Source: Hymenolepis diminuta
Taxonomy: Eukaryota; Platyhelminthes; Cestoda; Cyclophyllidea; Hymenolepididae
Length of the DNA: 64,000 bases
Direction: 5' to 3'
Assembly: GCA_900708905.1 (NCBI GenBank)
Contig: CAADRB010000022.1
Location: forward strand, 2,100,246 to 2,164,245
A model generated the notes under the pieces. The model ran no database searches, was not told the origin of the DNA, and saw only the letters and a list, made by a program, of their open reading frames with translations. Position numbers and translations under genes: made by a program. Positions 45,925 to 59,033 of the stretch are shown piece by piece (positions within the stretch are counted from its first letter, which is position 1; the number at the start of each line of letters is the position of its first letter).

Positions 45925-47449
45925 ATGATGACTGAAGATAAGCCGGTGATGAGCGAGTCTGCGAAACTTGGTAATGAGGCTGGTTATCCCAATTCTCCAC
46001 CAAGGGACAGTTTTAGACTGACTTTTATAATTTTCTACTTCATTGGTATCGGTACGCTTTTGCCATGGAATTTCTTCATTACTGCAAATCAATACTTCCA
46101 ATACCAACTCCGCAATCAAAGCCTAACGGATGATGTTGATCCCTTGCTTCCTCAGTACAGAACTGAGCTCCAGAAAGTCTTCTCAACTTACCTTACCATT
46201 TCTTCCATGGTCCCCGCCACACTGGGAAATTTCCTCAATCTTTTAATTAAGGATTGGCTCCCGGTCTATCCTCGTTTGCTTGGATCTTCCGCAGTCATGC
46301 TAACCATCTTTATCATCACAACTATATTTACGAAAGTCTCTATTGACACATACACCTTCTTTACTCTTACCCTGGCCACTGTTGCCATCAACAATGGTAG
46401 GTGATTTTATCAATTTTTACTGAAACTGTCTCTTTATAGTTGCCAGTGCGATCAATCAAGGTAGTACCTATGGTATCCTTTCTGTTCTGCCGGGAAGCAA
46501 TGTGCGGGGTTTTCTGGAGGGTCAAGCGGTCGCTGGTATCATTGCCGCAGTCGCCAGCATAATCACAATTGCTGCTGCTAGTAGCCCAACGGAAGTTGGT
46601 TTTGCGTACTTCCTTATCGCTGTGGGTATCATTGCTCTCACAATCTTCCTATTTATTGTGCTTTTCAAAAACCCCTACTTTCAGTACTACTGGAGTAGGA
46701 GAAATGTGGCTATGCACGACGATGCCTCCCTGGGCAGCAAAATCAGGACGACTTTCAAAAACCTCTATCTTGCAATGTATGACGTGAAGTGGACGGGTAT
46801 CACCACATTCTTCATCTTTACTTGCACTCTTTCCGTCTTCCCCAGTGTATTCATCCTCCTAATTCCTGTTAACTTCGATGACGAAAATGTTTGGCACAGT
46901 AAGTAAATCGATCAATCGATAGATCCCAACAATTTATCCTCATTTAAGTGCAATTTTCTACTTTCTTTCAGCTAAGTACTTCCACGCTGTTATTGTCTTC
47001 CTGAATTTCAACATTTCTGACTATGTTGGTCGTATGCTTGTCACTTGGTTCAAATGGGTATGTCAACCACTTTCAAATGTTTAAAATTTTGACAGTGAAA
47101 GGATAGTACTAATGGTAGAATCTATCTTTCCTTCTAGCCTAAGTTTGAGCAACGCCGGATTCTCATGTTCCTGGCTATTGCTCGTTTCCTCCTCGTGCCT
47201 CTGGCTCTACTCTGCAACATCGATTCGGAAAGATTTCCAGCACTTCTCCTCCACGACTCATTTCCATTCATCCTTGTGATGCTTTTAGGTCTTACCAACG
47301 GATATTTTGTGTCCTTGGCTGTTGGCTATGCTCCGAAGTATGCCACTCCTGGTAATGAAGAAGGGTGTGGTATTGCCACATCAACGTACATTGCTCTTGG
47401 TCTTGTTACAGGCGTCGCTATGTCCTACGGGCTTGTGGCACTTGTTTAG
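45925..47449 (+). CDS. Equilibrative nucleoside transporter (SLC29/ENT family)
   Basis: Four exons (45,925-46,396; 46,440-46,898; 46,972-47,057; 47,138-47,449) joined in phases 1, 1 and 0 give 442 residues, the usual ENT length. Introns are 43, 73 and 80 bp. ENTs are about 11-helix membrane carriers for facilitated or proton-coupled nucleoside/nucleobase transport. The evidence is a short cytosolic N-terminus, TM1 with GIGTLLPWNFFITA (family signature PWN), STYLTISSMVPATLGNF (TM2), NVASAINQGSTYGIL with LEGQAVAGIIAA (TM4/5), FNISDYVGR (TM8 signature FNxxDxxGR), RFLLVPLALLCNID, and NGYFVSLAVGYAP near the C-terminus. The start is the first of two Met (ATGATG). Flatworm parasites depend on purine salvage, so a role in nucleoside uptake is a reasonable inference; substrate cannot be read from sequence. 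Confidence 0.95.
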
Positions 47450-47560
47450 ACGTATTCCATAACGATATCGTCTTTCTACCCCCTCCCTCCCTCTATAGAC
47501 GTTGCTTACCTCTTCTACCCGCTTTAGCATTTGCATTATGTATTGATGCGATCACAGTGA

Positions 47561-47566
47561 AATAAA
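47561..47566 (+). terminator. Polyadenylation signal of the nucleoside transporter
   Basis: AATAAA 112 bp after the stop codon, the first such hexamer downstream. Confidence 0.6.
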
Positions 47567-48169
47567 TACACATGTATTATCTAGATTAATTTTTCATGTC
47601 TAGGCCAAACGAGTTCATGTTTATTGTGTTGATGTGTTTATTTCAAACGTCCTGGCCAAACCTCGTATAAGTAAGTGACCGAAAGACAGTTGATTGTCAG
47701 TCATCTTTCCTAAGACCATTGCCCGAAAGCTGACATCCAGTAACTTCTTTTTTGAACTAAAGAACTACGGATAGATTAGGTTTGTGCACGTTAGATTTCG
47801 ACAACGTGATTGCAGTTCGCCGTAAACATTCAACCGTTCGTAGTGAATTCAAGTTATAATTCGTTTTTGAAAAATTGGAATGCCGTTTTTTCAAATTAAA
47901 CGGATAGCCATGTTTAATGTCTAGTAATTCGTATTTTGGATGCCTTTCTATTGGGTATAACTGTAAATTCATGATTTTAATACCATGAATTCCGTTCTCG
48001 TTCGAGGCTCTTTCCAAAAGAACGAGTTTTTGTACATATGACTAACCGAAAATGCTGATAGTTCTAATTGCTGGCAGAAAAAGAGAATGGTTCTTTATAT
48101 TTGGATTGAAAATAGAAATTTTATGCTTCTTCTGTGCCTATCTACTAAAAAATAGTATGGATGGAATGT

Positions 48170-48400
48170 AACTCCCAAGCCTATTTAACAGATTGTTTTC
48201 CAACAATCGTCTTTCTTAGGAAGATAGCAGCATGGAGTGTCCATAATGAGAATCTCGAATTCTGCCACTTCTTCACTTACCAAACTTAACCAGAGCAGTT
48301 GACCATTCAGCTCATTGAATATGCTCCGATGGGCATCGAACCCGTGACTTCTGACTTCTCGTTCAAACTAGTTAATCTCTGCGCCGCCGAGGCACATCCA
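48170..48400 (-). repeat. tRNA-derived SINE copy, best preserved
   Basis: On the minus strand it has an A-box-like GGCGCAGAGATTAAC and a perfect B box GGTTCGATGCC (48,332-48,342) spaced as in a tRNA gene. They are followed by CATCGGAGCATATTCAATGA, GAATGGTCAACTGCTCTGG, GAAGAAGTGGCAGAATTCGA and the end block GGCTTGGGAGTTA. The shared body with 2,628-2,842 after the tRNA-like head is what marks it as a SINE, not a tRNA gene. Confidence 0.75.
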
Positions 48401-50242
48401 AAATAGATCAAAATTTCATTCATTAGGTGTGGAACGGCAGGTTTCTAAACCTCGCTATTTGATTAATTCAAGTATTGTAAATCCCTGTGCTAATAAAAAC
48501 ACAAACATAAACTTTTGCCAAAAGTACCTACGGTACCGGTATCGCAACACCAGAAAGTGATTTTTGTAGCTAATATATGTAGTTCTATAAATAGTTCTGT
48601 TATTTAGCGTACTGAAATACCACAGAATGCCCACAATTTACGGCGCACTTTTTCTTAATAACCAGTACTCCTGACCTCGGGCGCCATAAAATTACAAACG
48701 GACATCGGAATTTGCGATTGTAAATAAATCAGTGTGCTGGAATAAACATGGATCTGACTTTCTGACTCTGTCTCTTTATAATCAAGACTTTTGTTGAATG
48801 ATAAATTAGGACTTGACTCACGAAAAGGTGTAGCCAAAGCATTCTTTTTTACTGTTTCTATTAAGAATTTGTCGGGTTTTGAATTTACTCTGCATTTACC
48901 AGTGACTGATCTAGAGACTCTGTCTGATTTTATTTTAATGCAGTTTGAATAAGAAGATGTGTTTTCCGAAAAGATGTTGACTTTTTAACAGTTGATACGC
49001 ATATATATACCAAAGAAATAACTGAATACTTGTATTAGAGGAGGGTCTTTAATCAAAGAGACTCATTATCTGTGGTTTATGGTGTTAAACACGATTCAAG
49101 CAAGCTAAATTCGATTTATCGGTTTGGAGCCGACATCGCTTTCAGTTATCAAATAAATCTTGATACTTTTAAAATATGTCAGTATTAGCCACGTTGGTAG
49201 ATATTAGAAGACCAAAATCGAGTTCTTTGAGCAAAAACTTCAAAATACCTCCTTTTAACTTAAAACGAGTACTATAAAATACAAGATATTCTTTCTCTGA
49301 TGGAAGTAAGTGATATCTATTTGTTTTGTCCATTTGATCAAAAGTAAAAAAATCTAATATTTACTCGGTTACTCTGACGATATAATCGACACCACACCCC
49401 AATCGTCGAATGTGGTAAACATTCATATATATGCTTTTTTATAATCAGGCGGATTCGGACGGATTTTTACACAGTTTCCTTTTAAACTTGACTCCCATCT
49501 GTTATAATGGTCTCGAAGTATATCGAAAATGAAGGATTCAGCTATCGTTACTAAGGATATGTAGAAATCAAAAATTCTCAAAAAATTACTTTCCGTAAAC
49601 CTCAGTTAATGTTTTCATTGAAAGCTACATGAACTGATACGGCCTTTAGTTAAATTAAATGAAATTAATGTTTAAATAAAAGAAACCAGTAGATCAGAGC
49701 GATGCTCAACTGCTAATGTTACGTGTACCGCATGAAAGTAGAAGATTTCCATATTGAAAAATATTTATTTAGAGAGCTCGTGCTGTTATTGGTGACTCCA
49801 TGCCTCCAATATCTTTTTGATGGGAAATATCTGAGAGCTGGCTAGATTTTTCAATAACAAGAATATGTACTTGCAAAAGTTTGGATTTTACTTCTTTTCA
49901 AAGGAGAAAGAGACTATGATATAAGATCCCATCTTCGTAGATACAATACGATTAGAGCTGAAACTTACTCAGCTCGGAGGAATATGCCCTGAGGGGACTG
50001 ACACTGAATCTATCTCAACGTTGAGGATGACATTCTGATATGTGACGTTTCAATCGCCTTAGTCTTTAAAGCAACCGGAAACTGGACCCCAGAAGTCATT
50101 GTAGATAGTTGCGCACGAGGAAAAGTGATCTTCTAGGTAGTTGAAAAAACGCGCTTATTTCTTCGAATATTTGCTTACAATTATCAGATTCACACTTCAC
50201 AAAGCTTGTTCGAATTCTTCTGAGATGGAGATTTACGCAATG

Positions 50243-50261
50243 TATATATATATATATATAT
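50243..50261. repeat. (TA)n microsatellite
   Basis: A TA dinucleotide run of about 19 bp. Confidence 0.9.
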
Positions 50262-53230
50262 CTTTAATCTAAAGAAAAATTATTATCCTCCAACCATAAA
50301 CTAAACGCTTTTTAATATAAAACAGAAGGAATTGAACAGCCTCACTAAATTTTGGGGTTCTAATGCAGTCGTCGTGTTTCTGAAAACATGATCACAATCG
50401 CCTGTCATGGTATTTTAATTAAGTCAATTTTAATGCAATTTGATCATAAATACCATGTTAAAACTAATCAGTATGAGATCTAACACTTGATAAGGATTAG
50501 TCAGTCGTTCCTATCCTGTAACTGAAATTTTAATAACATAAATATGACTTTATCACACATTCGAAATAAGGCTCTAAATTAAACAATTTCCGGGTCTAAA
50601 TCAGTAAGTTATGCTACTTTTATAACGCTGTAGTTAATCTTAACTTTTATTCCAATAGTTTCCTTGGCTTAAAAAACGGTCGTACGTGTTTCCTTATATA
50701 GCCCAAATTTGAAATCACTAATTAGGATTAATAATCAAAACCCTCTATGGTGATGGTGGCGTCTATTAACTAAACAATTTCTTGAAAAGTACATTATTAA
50801 AGTTTGAGAATAATGTTTGAGTCGACGTTATCTTTATGCTCCTTCTGTTTCGCAATATTTGGAATTTCCAGAGATGGGTCTTTCTAACCACAGGAGTTCA
50901 TTAAGTTCGTAATAACTTGTATTTTCGTAAATAAAATAGGATTGATGCCACTAACCAGTCTCTGAAACTGTTGGTTTCATACTAATTAGACTTGGGTTAT
51001 GGGATTCCATAAATGCAAAATAACACATGAAACGGTTATTCTGAGCAATATTTATCCAACAAAGTCTGAAGGTAAGTTTCAACAACTCTGAGATAGCCTG
51101 ATGACTGAGAAACATCGATTCCTATTTGATCTCGAGTAAAGTCCTTTTATTTTTTGGCCTATATCTTCGAATATACTACCTCACCTCATCCAATATAGAT
51201 GGCACTTTAAAGCTAAACATCTCCTTCTCCAAATTGCACCTTTAATTCGAATCCTTAGTGATTGATTAGTGAATTTGATTTTACGTAAGTAGCTGAAATT
51301 CCGGAAAATTTCTTGTCGCTTTGCTTAACAAGAGGGAAATGTCTTCATAAATTAACTTCTGTCCAGACTTCACTTATTTCTATACGTTGCAATAAGAAAT
51401 CTTGGCGATTTTAATAACTATCATAAGAGTCATAAAAAGAGAACGGAAATATCTCGAAATCGCTAATTATGATAATTTTATGGAGCAGTTTCTACGTATT
51501 GACAAACTAAATATTTGCCCTCAAATACACAAAATAAATATAAAATCAATTGCTATTTAATAAATTGAATTCAGCTAACCGTTGTAATATAAGGGCTCCG
51601 ATTTGTAAATTAAACGAAACATTTTAGGTCGCCAATTATTATTTACAATGGAAAATTTTTATGATCGGTTTAATTGGGTTAACTAATAAAGTGCGTTTGG
51701 ACTCGAATTTGGACTTTTAACGAGAACTACTCTATTTTAAAGAATATTGCTAGTCTTGTCTGCGACCTTTTGTCTATGAGGAGATACGAGCGAATCGAGT
51801 TAACCTATATTAAATTAACTGATCAGTGAGACTTGAATATCCCTTACATAAACTTACCCAGTAATCTGGGAATTAGATTATAAATTTTGAACTTTAGAAC
51901 ATAGGGTCATTATCCTTTATGAGAAGGTTGATAGATCACTTTATCTAGAATCCAAATGAAGTAAAACTCTTACATTTCCTCTATTCCCAATAGTAAAAAT
52001 ACATTAATAACCCGACCATGTTAGGGTGAGGGCTATCCGCTCACAAGTCTTGTGACCTTTGGAAGGGCTGCCAGGATACCACAGCCTTTTTCCAAACCAA
52101 GCGGACTAGGAAGTGAGTTTGATTGTTGAGCAAAAGAGAGAAAGATAGAGAAAGAGTCGTAGGAAGGGAAGGTAAGAGAGTAAAGTTGGATGTAAACGTC
52201 CATATGAAGCGAAATTGTTTAACAGAGCGAAATATGGTATGATGAGAGAAGTTGACTGCTTTAGCCTACTTTGTGTGTCACATTGTGACAATTATAACAA
52301 GCAGATATATAGGTCATCATGTGTTTATGACATTCTTTGTTATCAACTCCTTTCCCATTCTTCAATCCGTTTTATACCTTATTGGACTCTTGATGCTTTC
52401 CGTGTTCATAGGTTTTCTATGGTAAAAGAATTCTGCTTTGTTGTAAATAATATCATCACTAAACCGTTTTACTGCAAATTAACTTTATTTAACGCCTATT
52501 AATCGATAATATTCAAGATATTCAAAAAAAAGCCGTATTCAATATAAAACAGATGGTCATTTAACTGATGCTCTCATCTGGGATTAATGCCAGATGATGT
52601 TAAGGGCTTGAGCAGAGGGGATTTGCTACGGCAACAGGTGATTCTAAATTTGTACTATACAAAACAGGAGAATTCGCGTTAGGAAAGTCGATATGAGTTT
52701 ATATAACATGTGTTGATACATATATGAATACGAAAACACAAGATGAACAAACTGAGAAACGTAACATTGGTAAACATACACAGTGATCATTACAATCTAT
52801 TGCTAACGGGGGAACCTCAAAGACACAAACCATTTCTCTAGGGATCATTGGGTGTGAACTACAGGGCGAAAATTTTTATCAGATAGATTAATATAATGCT
52901 ACCCAGTGCTTGAACAGGGGCTTCGTTTGATCACAGTCTTTTAGGAAATCCAAAATCTAATTGTTAGCTTTACACCAGCATAATGTCATTAAATATATGT
53001 TGCGAGCATCTAATAATATTTAATCACGAAATTGTTCAAAAGTATAAACTTTTATTAGTGTTGTCGGGCATTATTACTTCCTCTTCTCACTGTCATTTGT
53101 TGTATCAACAATTTGTCTGAATCAAGTTCAAAGTTTTTGCAGAAGTCTGCCGAATGATTCCAAGATTATGCGAATATCTCGATTATTTACAGGTAAATAA
53201 AGTGAGTCACTTTGGAGTAAAAAAGTCCAT

Positions 53231-53413
53231 TTAATTGACTGAAGGTATGTCATTAAGCAATTTGCTGCTGAGAAATTGGAATTGCTGAGAAATAACCCAG
53301 TAACGTAACCAACCGAATAGAAAAGTACTTGCCATCACGCAGACCAATATGGTCGGAGAATGAAACAAGTAGAAGCCATCAGTTGAGACATACTCAGCCA
53401 CGGAACTGGACAT
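53231..53413 (-). CDS. Possible small single-pass membrane protein
   Basis: A 60-codon ATG-started frame with good context (AACAAAATGTCC). The translation has a polar N-terminus (MSSSVAEYVSTDGF), one hydrophobic segment of about 20 residues (PTILVCVMASTFLFGWL) and a polar tail. I do not recognise a family. It could be a real microprotein, the first exon of a longer gene, or chance; the promoter and polyadenylation context are not convincing. Confidence 0.25.
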   Translation of the reverse strand: MSSSVAEYVSTDGFYLFHSPTILVCVMASTFLFGWLRYWVISQQFQFLSSKLLNDIPSVN

Positions 53414-55849
53414 TTTGTTAAGAAGGTTACTTTCTCTTACTATTTTACCCTTTTTACTTCTTATTTCACCCTCATATCTTTCTTATTCTTATAGACCATT
53501 ATACCATTTATTTCTTGCTTGTTTTGTCCACCAGATGTTATAACATGATTTTTTTGGAGTTTAAAATTTACATAATCTCTTGCTACTAACCAGATAAGAA
53601 TGTCATCTAGTAAAAGTTTTCACTTATTGACTTAAAACAAAATTCAACTTCAAGCCAAAACGACGTCAAAAACAAATTTCATTATTTTTTCAGGGCTGAA
53701 ACATTTTGCTTTTGTTGTCTTCCCTCCCTAAAAAATTTACAAAAATTTCTAAATATGAATTTTAACCAAACAATTTCTCGTTAATCAGATGAACGCTATA
53801 TTTCTTTTTATTGTTGAATATGAATGCCTATATACTAGAATAGGTCATGCATACTATGAAGCGGGAACCAAAGTTACAATAGTGTTGAATGTATAAAATT
53901 AGAATGAACCGCAGAACAACAAAAAGCTGTAAATAGAATCCGATTTAGGAGACATGATCAGTGGGGGGTACATAAATTGGGTCCAAAATGATCTAATTCT
54001 TCAATAACTTGGTGGAACGGAATAATAAAACTTCGAAATCTCCAGCGGTATGACCTTGGCAGAGATGCACTGCTTTCAATATTTTAAATGAGAGAATTGC
54101 TCTCAACGAGACTAAGTAATGTGAGCAGCTGTACAACTAAATTTCTTTGAGGTTTTTGTACCAAATTTATCAAATCCAAAAATAATGGAGAGTTCTTCCC
54201 CACCTCAGCATTTATCGACTAAAACGAGCACTGTTTTTTAGGAATTCTTATAAGATTGACTTAGAATGCTTCTACAGACCTGATGTGAGAGCAAAGATGT
54301 TTAACTTGGTGTAGCTTAATAAGATCACCTTATTTTTTAATCCGCATAATTTATACCTTCATTTTTATGATTTTTCATTGGATAGCTTTTAGCTTAATCA
54401 TAAAAGAAAGGTTTCAGGTGAAAAAGCGTCAAACGTCTTAGACAACAATAACCTGCATAAAATCGCTGAATTGAAATGTGAATAGCGACGTATTGACCGC
54501 TTTTCAGACGTCGACTATCGTAATTGGAAAAGAAACAACCGTGGATTTGGCTCGGGAAAATAAGCTGGTATAAATTTCCATAACCTTGACCTGTTCCACC
54601 CATGAGAGTAATTTGACTTATAACAAAATATGGAGCCTGGTCAAAGTGATCCCACGTTATAATACTACATTCCCCCGCTAACTATTTTTTTTAATGTGTA
54701 TGTCACACGACTTTCAACGATTTATCTCGCCGTCATCATCATCAGCTTCATTTTTAAATTTGCGTTATATTATATTTAAATAATTTTATAAAATGAACTT
54801 GATAGAGCGTATAAAATTTTATTTTTTGATCGAAATCACTAAATTTACCAGTACAAACATAAAATTGTTGCACAATTTGCAATTTTAGTCAAGTAATGAT
54901 TAATAGCATAGAAAATGAAATTGCAACATTTAATGACCTTTGACATCTTAAATGAGCTTAATTTTTCTCTCCAAAATGCGGAAACCATGTAATGGAGGAA
55001 ATCAGTTTTCGGAATCTGTGAATTTACTTTGAGAAGCTAAAAGGCTGAAAACCTGGAGGGGCTGTCGAAATAATATTAAAATCATGTACACACTGGGAAT
55101 AAATATTTACAATATTAAAAGATTAAAGCATCATAAGCTTTTATTTGTGTAATTTAAGTGAGACTGGTAAAAGTTGTAAGTGATCCTGCAATAGTTGGGC
55201 TTGATAATCATGTCTAAAGTCATCATCCGAAAACTATCACCACACAAGTAAACAGAGTTGACCGCGGAAAATTTTAGTAAAGGGCAAGTTTAACGGTTCC
55301 AAAGTTTCAATCGAGAGTCATTATTTTAAATTCAAATTAGATGTTGGAAAAACATTTCTCGTATGCTATTTTTTTCCAAATTAAGAGAGCGGAAATACAT
55401 CTAAACACTAGTTCATTTTTGCATGCCTGTGAATAAAACTCTACTTAAAATAAATAAGTAGGCATATGTTTAGCAAGAGCGTTCGATCCAAAATTGTTGT
55501 CTAAGACGGAAAGCTTTCCATAAGTCTTTCAAAACATATCAGTTGGCATGATCAAATAAAAGAAACCAACAGTTGGGGCTTATTTTAATGAGTTTATAGC
55601 GAACAATTTTTTTTACTCAAGTAACCTATTGGTAAAAAAGATTATTAGACAATATTCTTTCTAGAACATGGTGGAGAAACGCAGATAGCTTAAATTCATA
55701 CAAAAAAGCTGGAATATCTTTTATTCTCCAATAAAATTTGATCATTATATTAAGTGATGTGGAATATGCTTAAAAAATAATTCGCAGTAAAATGTATGAA
55801 ATTTTGATCAGAAATTCGCAAATTATTACTTGTGCTCTTTAAATGCTGC

Positions 55850-56580
55850 TAGCATCATGGAACAATCGAATTTACCAAAATCTGATAGAGATCCCGAAGA
55901 CTACTTTATGAACGTTGGTGAATTTCAGTATGAACCCTCTGTAGGTGAAGTATCTTCGAGGTGGTATGCTTGGAATCGGGATTTTTATAAAAATCGAATG
56001 GCAAGGTTGCCGACGAAATGAGAACTTCTATGCTGTTTCGGAAGTTCAACGAAAGTGGCCACAATCTCTACCTGTCCTACCTCCTATGAGAAGACGATCG
56101 AAAAGTGCAGGAAGGTGTTTGGTGACAACACCTCCCTTTTCAATAGGCATTATAAGTGCTTAAATTTGGTCATACACGAAGGTGAAGATGTTCACAACTA
56201 TACAGCTATTGTGAATTGAATGTACGATGCATTCTCGTATGGGTAGCTAGAAGAGGATCAATTCAGTTGCCTTGGATTCATTCAGAGTCATCGTCCCGTT
56301 TTATATAGAAATTGGCCTGAAATTGTTGCCTGGTTTAGATGGGAATCCAGATGTTATGTTACACAATCTGTTACGCAACCTTCGGAGCTTCATCTCCGAC
56401 TCGAACGTGGTTGAAAGCAATAAAACTCGAACATGCTAATCAAGAAACCGGAAATCGATCGATCGACGGAAAATAATCCCATGCCGCAGCCTCGGACACA
56501 GCAGACGTACCCCAATAACTCTATTAATTAACCAAGGTGCAGATTTTGTGGGGGTTTCCACTTCTATAAAGATTGTCCTT
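55850..56580 (+). pseudogene. Gypsy gag remnant with zinc knuckle
   Basis: Frames around 55,850-56,020 contain FQYEPSVGEVSSRWYAWNRD, similar in pattern to Gag of flatworm and nematode Gypsy elements. At 56,538-56,576 CRFCGGFHFYKDC is a zinc-knuckle-like motif with spacing CX2CX3HX4C, one residue shorter than the common CX2CX4HX4C. Several stops and frameshifts separate the pieces. Confidence 0.75.
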
Positions 56581-56988
56581 TCTTTAAACATCAGTGTTAG
56601 GACACAAGGAGGGATTCTGCTAAAACAGTCAACAACGACCGTATACAGACTACAGAGGAGGCCCTTATCAGACTCAACCACGATGCAGATTAATGTAAGG
56701 AGACGTTGCTATGGAACCCCTTGCATTAATGGGGTATTTCATGAATTGCAGATCGATACTAGGTCGGACATCACCATAGTTTCAAATAAGGTCTGGAAAA
56801 CTCTTGGTAGCCCCAAGCTAGATATCGTTCCTTTTAAAGTATCTAATGTCCTAGGTGATGCAGGGCAACTGTCGAGAGCGATGAGATGTGAGGCAATCTT
56901 CAAAGGAAAAACCGCCGCCACCACAGCTAACTTGGACGACATCATCGTAGTAGGAGAATCAGAAGGAGAACTTCAAGGTTTACGTTGA
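56548..56988 (+). pseudogene. Gypsy protease fused to an RT fragment
   Basis: An open frame with the protease active-site region (QIDTRSDITIV, where a Gly is usual after DT) and, about 55 residues later, NLDDIIVVGES, the reverse-transcriptase catalytic block. Most of the RT upstream of that block is missing, so an internal deletion joined protease to the RT palm. Neither enzyme can be intact. Confidence 0.8.
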
Positions 56989-57660
56989 GAGACTCCCCGA
57001 GTGTATTGAAAGTTATGGTTTCCACCTTTGGGCTGATAAATGCCAGTTCCTCCTAACTTCCATTAAATTTTTTGATTTTATTTTTTATTCGACTGGCCGC
57101 CGTCCCAATCCCGATGAAACTCGCGCTATTGTCAAGGCGTCCGATTCGACAGATTTTAGTTTGCTTCGTTCTTTCCTTTGTTTAATATCTTGTTGTGATT
57201 CTTTCTTATCTACTTTACACAAACGTAGAGGTCCCATTAATCAACTCCATAACCAGGATACGCCGCGGGAATGATGACCTGCATGGGAAGAGGCTTTCGA
57301 GAAGCTAAATTCGGTGCTGAATTCGGGACTGTTGCTTGCTCATTATGATCTTAGTTTACCTAGGTCCTCGCAGCTGACGCGTCCGGTTATGGAATTAGAG
57401 CAGTCATCTTGCATATTTTTCCAGATAGCGATCGCACATATCTCCCATACGCTCACACCGGCAGAAAAGAACTACGGACAAATCGAAAAGGAAGCACTGA
57501 CCATTATATATGCAATAAAATAATTCCACAATTATATAAAAGGCAGGCAATTTACACCTCTAACGGACCACAAGCCGTTGTTGTCAATATTTTGCTCGAG
57601 AAAAGGAGTCCTAGTACATCCTGTAAATTGTCTTCAACGGTGGGAGGATTTCGGTCATCA
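56989..57660 (+). pseudogene. Gypsy RT C-terminal, connection and RNase H remnant
   Basis: After a frameshift, FHLWADKCQFL and RRPNPDETRAIV represent the RT thumb/connection. From about 57,290 come LLLAHYDLSLP, HTLTPAEKNYGQIEKEALTI and then [10 protein letters not shown] in another frame, the RNase H region of Gypsy elements. There are several stops. Confidence 0.8.
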
Positions 57661-57949
57661 TCGATAATCAGCGTGCGGATAACGAAGAAACAGTGGTCGC
57701 ATTCATGTCGATCGAAATGGATGTGCAACACATACTGGTGGAGTCGATTCAAAACACTTTGATATCGGCAGAAGACATACGAAAAGAAACTTAGAAAGAT
57801 ATGGTCCACAGAATGCTTTAAGGTTTATCTACTCCAAATGGCCTTCATTTCCATTAAAAGGCGATCTATTTGAATTTCACCGTCGGTGAGGGTTATTTAT
57901 GATTGTTGACTTTTGTTTAATGTTTTTGGATAAAGTTATTGTTCCTTCT

Positions 57950-58820
57950 GCTCTTAGAAATAAGGTCCTACGATAATTTCACTCAAGCCATTCTGAAATA
58001 AGAAGGGCAAAATCAATGACCAGAGGATACGCTTGCTGGCCAGATATGGACAAGGATATCGAATATCTCGTGTGCCAATGCAGCAAACGCCAGCAAGCGG
58101 AAGAGAACCCCATCCACCAAGATCCCGTACTATGGCCACAAGCGGAAACCCCGTAGATCAGGTTACATGTCGATTTCACGGGTCCCGTAAGTGATATTAC
58201 CTATTTGGTTGTTTTTGATTCATGTTCAAAATGACCAGAAGCAGCACCACTAACCATGGCGACTAGCGGCTCAACAATTAGAGCACTGGATCGAATCTTC
58301 TCGACACACGGATTGCCAAAGACGCTGGTTTCGGACAATGGGGCACAATTTATGTCAGTCGATGTTAATGAGTTCTGCGAGCGACGACTGATCGAACGCA
58401 TCAGTGCCCCTCCATACCATCCCTAGTCAAATGGACAAGCAGGAAAATTCGTAGATACGCTAAAGAGAGGCTTAAAAAAGGTGATAGGAGAGGGAACTAT
58501 GGAAGAGGTATTGTAAAATTTCCTGCTGGGATAAAGATCAATCCCGCATCTTTCCTTTAGGATAGAAATCTCCGGCCGAGGTGTTAATGAGTCAAAGGTT
58601 GAGAACGGCTCACGAAGCGATGCTTCCAAAGAGAACTCTGCTAAACAAAAGGAGGAGCAGTTAGAAGAACGGTTTTGCTTTTAGTACACCAGTTTATGCT
58701 CGTGGTTATTGATTGGGTCACCAGTGGATAGCTGTGGATATCACAAAAAGGCATGGGAGCATGATATACGATGTTGATGTTGGTAAGGACACGTGAGTCC
58801 GACATCATAATCAACTCCGA
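57950..58820 (+). pseudogene. Gypsy integrase remnant
   Basis: The zinc-binding region ends in CQCSKRQQAEENP. The core retains the two catalytic Asp (LHVDFTGP and VSDNGAQF), but the third acidic residue is lost: SNGQAGKFVDTLK has Gly where the catalytic Glu is expected. The C-terminal part (PVYARGYRLGHQWIAVDI, VDVGKDT) is recognisable and is the same block found in the minus-strand copy at 44.2-44.7 kb. Multiple stops. Confidence 0.85.
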
Positions 58821-59033
58821 CGAAGACTGGCGGAACTCACCACTGAAAAGTTTTATCTTTCATTGTATTCATCACGTGATACGTTTAATCTTACTCATGT
58901 TCTTCCACTTAGATCTCAGGTTATAGAACAAGTTATGGTTCCGTCGCGTACAGTTCGAACAAGGACGAAATATTCTCGTCTTCGGCCCGGTCAGTCCTTG
59001 AAGACCTACGGGTGAATTGCCTGAAAAGGGAGA

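Larger units (their letters stand above)
47567..55829. other. Intergenic region, about 8.3 kb
   Basis: AT-rich DNA with frequent stops in all frames. The only supported contents are the SINE at 48,170-48,400, a TA repeat at 50,243 and a small possible ORF at 53,231-53,413. No other gene or RNA was recognised. Confidence 0.6.

Noticed and set aside
48332..48386. Possible tRNA gene, because of A- and B-box sequences
   Set aside because: The paired arms of a cloverleaf are not maintained, and the same head plus non-tRNA body recurs at 2,628-2,842, so it is a SINE.
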